7,249 bases of DNA from an uncultured Collinsella sp. (lineage in GTDB: Bacteria > Actinomycetota > Coriobacteriia > Coriobacteriales > Coriobacteriaceae). Numbering within the stretch: position 1 is the first letter of the stretch; each line of letters begins with the position of its first letter. Below the pieces are notes generated by a model. It saw nothing but the letters and a program-made list of their open reading frames with translations, made no database searches and was not told the DNA's origin. The stretch covers positions 1-7,249 of the forward strand of contig CABRIF010000114.1 in NCBI GenBank assembly GCA_902470925.1, written 5' to 3'. Both the position numbers and the translations under genes were made by a program. Shown here in pieces: positions 4,573 to 7,249 of the stretch.

Positions 4573-6228
4573 CTAGTGGCGGAAATGACGGGTGCCGGTG
4601 AACACCATCGCGATGCCCAAATCGTCGCACGCCTGGATGGACTCGTCATCACGCACCGAGCCGCCGGGCTGGATGATCGCCGTCACACCGTGCTCGGCGA
4701 GCACGTCGACGTTGTCGCGGAAGGGGAAGAACGCGTCGCTGGCGCAGGCGAAGCCGCCGGGCTGCTTGCCCAGGCGCTGGCAGACCTCCTCGGCACGCTG
4801 GCAGGCCAGAAGCGCGGAGTCCACGCGGTTCGGCTGGCCCGGACCCATGCCGATGCCCATGCTGTCCTTCGCGATGAGAATCGCGTTGCTCTTCACGGTC
4901 TTGCACACGCGCCAGGCAAACAGCAGGTCGGCCATCTCGGCGTCCGTGGGCTTGCGCACGGTGGGGTAGGTGAAGGTGGCCACGTCCTCGTCCACGGTGT
5001 CCACGCACTGGACGAGCATGCCGCCGTCGACCGTGCGGGCCTCGAGCTTGGCGTGCGCGGCGGCCTCACCGCAGGCAAGCACGCGCAGGTTGGTGCGGCG
5101 CGACAGGCGCTCGAGCGCCTCGGGCGTGAACGACGGGGCGATCAGCACCTCGACGAACAGCTTGTCGCGGTCGGCGAAATGCTCCACAAGCGACAGCGGT
5201 ACCTCGCGGTTCACGGCAACGATGCCGCCGAACGCGCTCTTGGGATCGCAAGCGAAGGCGCGGTCGTAGGCCTCGGTCACATCCTGGGCCACCGCCGAAC
5301 CGCAGGGGTTCTGGTGCTTCAAGATCACCACGGCGGGCTCGTCGAACTCGCGCACCGCGTTCCAAGCGGCGTCCGCATCCAGGAAGTTGTTGTAGGACAG
5401 CGGCTTGCCCTGGATCTGCTCGGCGCCGACGAGCGGGCTTGCCGAGGAGGCCAGCTGGGCGAAGTCATCGGTGAAGCGGTACACGGCCGCCGTCTGATGC
5501 GGGTTCTCGCCGTAGCGCAGGTCCTGGGTCTTCTCCAGATGCAGGCTGAACTGCGCCGGCGGCACGAAGGCGGCGCCGTCCGCAGCGCCCGCAGCACCGG
5601 TCTTCTCGGCGGCGCCCTCGCCCGCCAGGTAGTCGTTCAGCCAGGTGGAGATCGCGGTGTCATAGGCGGCGGTACGCGTGTAGACCTTCGCGGCGAGCAG
5701 GCGGCGCGTCGCCAGCGTCGTGGCGCCCTTATGAGCGGCCATCTCGGCGAGCACCCGCTCGTAGTCGGCCGGGTCGCACACCACGGTCACCGAATCGTTG
5801 TTCTTGGCGGCCGAGCGCAACATGGAGGGACCGCCGATGTCGATGTGCTCGATGGCATCGACGAAGGTCACGTCGGGGTTCGCCACGGTCTTCTCGAACT
5901 CGTAGAGGTTGACCGCCACCAGGTCGATCATGCCGATCCCATGCTCGGCCGCCTGCGCCATGTGCTCGGCGGAGTCGCGGCGGGCAAGCAGGCCGCCGTG
6001 GACCTTGGGGTGAAGGGTCTTCACACGGCCATCCATCATCTCGGGGAACCCAGTGAACTCCTCGATGGGCGCCACGGGGACGCCCGCCTCCTCAAGCACG
6101 CGCGCCGTGCCGCCGGTCGAGATGATCTCGACCCCGTAATCCTCGACCAGACGCTGGGCAAACGCCACCACGCCCGTCTTGTCCGTCACCGAGATCAGCG
6201 CACGCGAGATCTTCCCCTCGGAAGCCAT
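4573..6228 (-). CDS. purH: Bifunctional AICAR formyltransferase / IMP cyclohydrolase
   Basis: Catalyses the last two steps of de novo IMP synthesis: formylation of AICAR with 10-formyltetrahydrofolate, then ring closure, in the cytosol. The N-terminal cyclohydrolase domain (about 1-200) shows I-S-V-T-D-K-T-G (12-19), I-S-T-G-G-T-A (36-42) and D-G-R-V-K-T-L-H-P-K-V-H-G-G (66-79). The transformylase domain (about 225-551) shows L-R-Y-G-E-N-P-H-Q (237-245), P-L-S-Y-N-N (276-281) and the catalytic K304-H305 pair in I-L-K-H-Q-N-P-C-G. The end, T-G-T-R-H-F-R-H, is the family's usual C-terminus. At 551 residues it is somewhat longer than typical (about 510-535), partly from an Ala/Gly-rich insert at about 202-224 between the domains. 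AAGGAGGGG lies four bases before the ATG, a strong ribosome site. It stands alone with its own terminator and no other pur gene in view. Confidence 0.98.
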   Translation of the reverse strand: MASEGKISRALISVTDKTGVVAFAQRLVEDYGVEIISTGGTARVLEEAGVPVAPIEEFTGFPEMMDGRVKTLHPKVHGGLLARRDSAEHMAQAAEHGIGMIDLVAVNLYEFEKTVANPDVTFVDAIEHIDIGGPSMLRSAAKNNDSVTVVCDPADYERVLAEMAAHKGATTLATRRLLAAKVYTRTAAYDTAISTWLNDYLAGEGAAEKTGAAGAADGAAFVPPAQFSLHLEKTQDLRYGENPHQTAAVYRFTDDFAQLASSASPLVGAEQIQGKPLSYNNFLDADAAWNAVREFDEPAVVILKHQNPCGSAVAQDVTEAYDRAFACDPKSAFGGIVAVNREVPLSLVEHFADRDKLFVEVLIAPSFTPEALERLSRRTNLRVLACGEAAAHAKLEARTVDGGMLVQCVDTVDEDVATFTYPTVRKPTDAEMADLLFAWRVCKTVKSNAILIAKDSMGIGMGPGQPNRVDSALLACQRAEEVCQRLGKQPGGFACASDAFFPFRDNVDVLAEHGVTAIIQPGGSVRDDESIQACDDLGIAMVFTGTRHFRH

Positions 6229-6472
6229 GCTGCCCCTCCTTCACACCAAGGCAGCGCCGCGCGACGCGATGGCCGGCGCGCTGCGTTTCACGTACTCGTC
6301 TAATGTAGCGCAACAGGTGTCCTCGAACCCTCTCCACCAGCCCGCTTTTGGAGAACCTGCCAAGAAAACATGGGGGTTGCGCGTAGAATTCGCGGCGCCC
6401 AACAGGCTACACACGCGCACCATACAAAAGCACCCTTGAGGTGGTAGAAACAAACAAGACCGAGGAGGGTGC
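6229..6472. promoter_or_regulatory. Divergent intergenic region, purH and acetyltransferase
   Basis: These 244 bases separate two divergent start codons, so promoters for both genes should lie here. Part of it (about 6340-6460) is less GC-rich than its surroundings. Candidate boxes are weak: TAGAAT at 6384-6389 on the plus strand resembles a -10 box but lacks a good -35 partner, and TACATT on the minus strand (about 6304-6299) is similar. Ribosome sites at both ends are clear: AAGGAGGGG for purH (6241-6233) and GAGGAGGG for the acetyltransferase (6462-6469). I see no PurR-like operator or purine riboswitch. Confidence 0.5.
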
Positions 6473-7108
6473 ATGGTTTCGCGCGTCACGTACAGACCGT
6501 TCGATGAGAACGACTTCAACGAGCTTGCCACGATCTTGCAAGACGCATGGCACACGCACGTCCCCTCTCCCGGGTACGGCTTTCTGGAAGCCTGCTGCGA
6601 CCTTGCCCATTCCTTGGCCATTTCCACGTTTTCTCAAGTTGCGCTCATCGATGAGGCGCCGCGCGGCATCGTGCTTGCACGTCCGGGAAGCCGTCACACG
6701 ATCATGAACGAACGCTGGCATCGAGCCTGGGCCGACTACTGCCATCAGATGCAGCTCGCCGAGCCGCAGGCAGCGGCCGCATACGGCTCCAGCGTCGAGA
6801 TGATGGACCGCACCAACGCGCGCCTGCTGCAAAGCAGCGGCCTGGCGGGCTCGACCGAGATCACGCTGCTCGCCGTGGACAAGACGGCGCGCGGGCTGGG
6901 CATCGGCGGCGTGCTGCTCGACGCCGTGACCACCTATCTGGCCTCGCACGGCGCCGACCGGGCGTTTCTGTACACCGACACCGATTGCACCTGGCCGTTC
7001 TACGAGCACCACGGCTTCAAGCGCGCCGGGGCCTACCGCGCCAAGCGCGAGGAGCGCAAGCTCATCCCCAAGGAGATGTATATCTACGGACTCGACCTGA
7101 GCGCGTAG
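6473..7108 (+). CDS. GNAT-family N-acetyltransferase
   Basis: Probable acetyl-CoA-dependent acyltransferase of 211 residues with unknown acceptor. The start R-V-T-Y-R-P-F-D-E-N-D (about 4-14) is the usual first strand and helix of the GNAT fold. Motif A is clear: strand I-T-L-L-A-V-D (130-136) followed by the acetyl-CoA pyrophosphate loop R-G-L-G-I-G (140-145). Motif B follows with F-L-Y-T-D-T-D (165-171) and W-P-F-Y-E-H-H-G-F (174-182), where Y177 is in the position of the usual general acid. The middle (about 65-120) is a helical insertion that likely shapes the acceptor site. The ATG at 6473 has GAGGAGGG three bases upstream. Divergent from purH and apparently monocistronic. No signal peptide or membrane segment. 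Confidence 0.88.
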   Translation: MVSRVTYRPFDENDFNELATILQDAWHTHVPSPGYGFLEACCDLAHSLAISTFSQVALIDEAPRGIVLARPGSRHTIMNERWHRAWADYCHQMQLAEPQAAAAYGSSVEMMDRTNARLLQSSGLAGSTEITLLAVDKTARGLGIGGVLLDAVTTYLASHGADRAFLYTDTDCTWPFYEHHGFKRAGAYRAKREERKLIPKEMYIYGLDLSA

Positions 7109-7124
7109 GGACGCCGGCAGATCT

Positions 7125-7139
7125 GGCCCGAACCGGGCC
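7125..7139 (+). terminator. Weak hairpin after the acetyltransferase gene
   Basis: GGCCCG-AAC-CGGGCC forms a 6-bp stem with a 3-base loop 16 bases after the stop codon. No T-run follows, so it is at best a weak or factor-assisted terminator. Confidence 0.3.
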
Positions 7140-7202
7140 CTCGCCAATAGGGCGGACGGCCAGCGCCCAAACCATCCGCAACGCAATGCGCCCGGCTCGG
7201 AG

Positions 7203-7249
7203 CTGTCTCTTATACACATCTGACGCTGCCGACGATACTCCTTGTGTAG
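7203..7249. other. Illumina Nextera adapter, not genomic
   Basis: Bases 7203-7221 are the Tn5 mosaic end CTGTCTCTTATACACATCT. Bases 7222-7235 (GACGCTGCCGACGA) complete the reverse complement of the Nextera read 1 adapter. Bases 7236-7243 (TACTCCTT) are the reverse complement of AAGGAGTA, which I recall as the i5 index S507/N507, and GTGTAG starts the P5 side. Genomic sequence ends at 7202. Confidence 0.98.

Noticed and set aside
3832..6303. An 823-codon plus-strand open frame opposite purH
   Set aside because: It is a shadow of purH and the unknown gene, with a His/Gly/Arg/Val-rich product and no ribosome site or recognisable motif.
6314..6359. GGTTCGAGG on the minus strand as a tRNA T-loop, and nested CAGGT/ACCTG and TCTCC/GGAGA stems
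   Set aside because: The flanking bases do not form a T-arm, no anticodon or acceptor stem is present, and the stems are only five bases each.
6407..7219. A 270-codon minus-strand frame opposite the acetyltransferase
   Set aside because: Its start lies in adapter sequence and encodes the M-C-I-R-D-S artefact, and the rest is antisense to a clear GNAT gene.
1..7249. CRISPR array, transposase, integrase, toxin-antitoxin or phage genes
   Set aside because: No repeat-spacer pattern and no such proteins are visible. The 33-bp tandem repeat has only two exact cores and one degenerate core.

Overview
This is a GC-rich (clearly above 60% G+C), gene-dense bacterial chromosome fragment. Codon use is strongly biased to G/C in the third position, and long antisense open frames occur as by-products. 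Gene content fits a high-GC Gram-positive. An actinobacterium of the Coriobacteriia type (Collinsella/Olsenella-like) is my best guess, but it rests on protein style, not on a marker gene.

Layout from left to right: (1) a 5'-truncated class I mannose-6-phosphate isomerase on the + strand (3-995); (2) a 221-base GC-rich repeat region between convergent genes; (3) a two-component operon on the - strand, OmpR-family response regulator (2303-2971) then a short intramembrane-sensing histidine kinase of the BceS type (1217-2293); (4) a 392-base spacer with several repeats, including a possible response-regulator binding array; (5) an unrecognised 287-residue protein on the - strand (3364-4227); (6) a 345-base spacer with a rho-independent terminator for purH and a separate 15-bp perfect hairpin; (7) purH, the bifunctional last enzyme of de novo IMP synthesis, on the - strand (4573-6228); (8) a 244-base divergent intergenic region; (9) a GNAT-family acetyltransferase on the + strand (6473-7108); (10) the contig end, where bases 7203-7249 are Illumina Nextera adapter and not genome.

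The genes do not form one pathway: ManA links mannose and fructose phosphate metabolism, PurH makes purines, and the kinase and regulator probably sense a cell-envelope stress. The BceRS-like pair lacks an adjacent BceAB-type transporter in this window. I do not see a convincing new multi-gene system. The most useful second looks are the three 10-bp helically phased repeats upstream of the response regulator, the 16-bp inverted repeat bracketing the two-component operon, the unknown 287-residue protein, and the adapter artefact at the right end.
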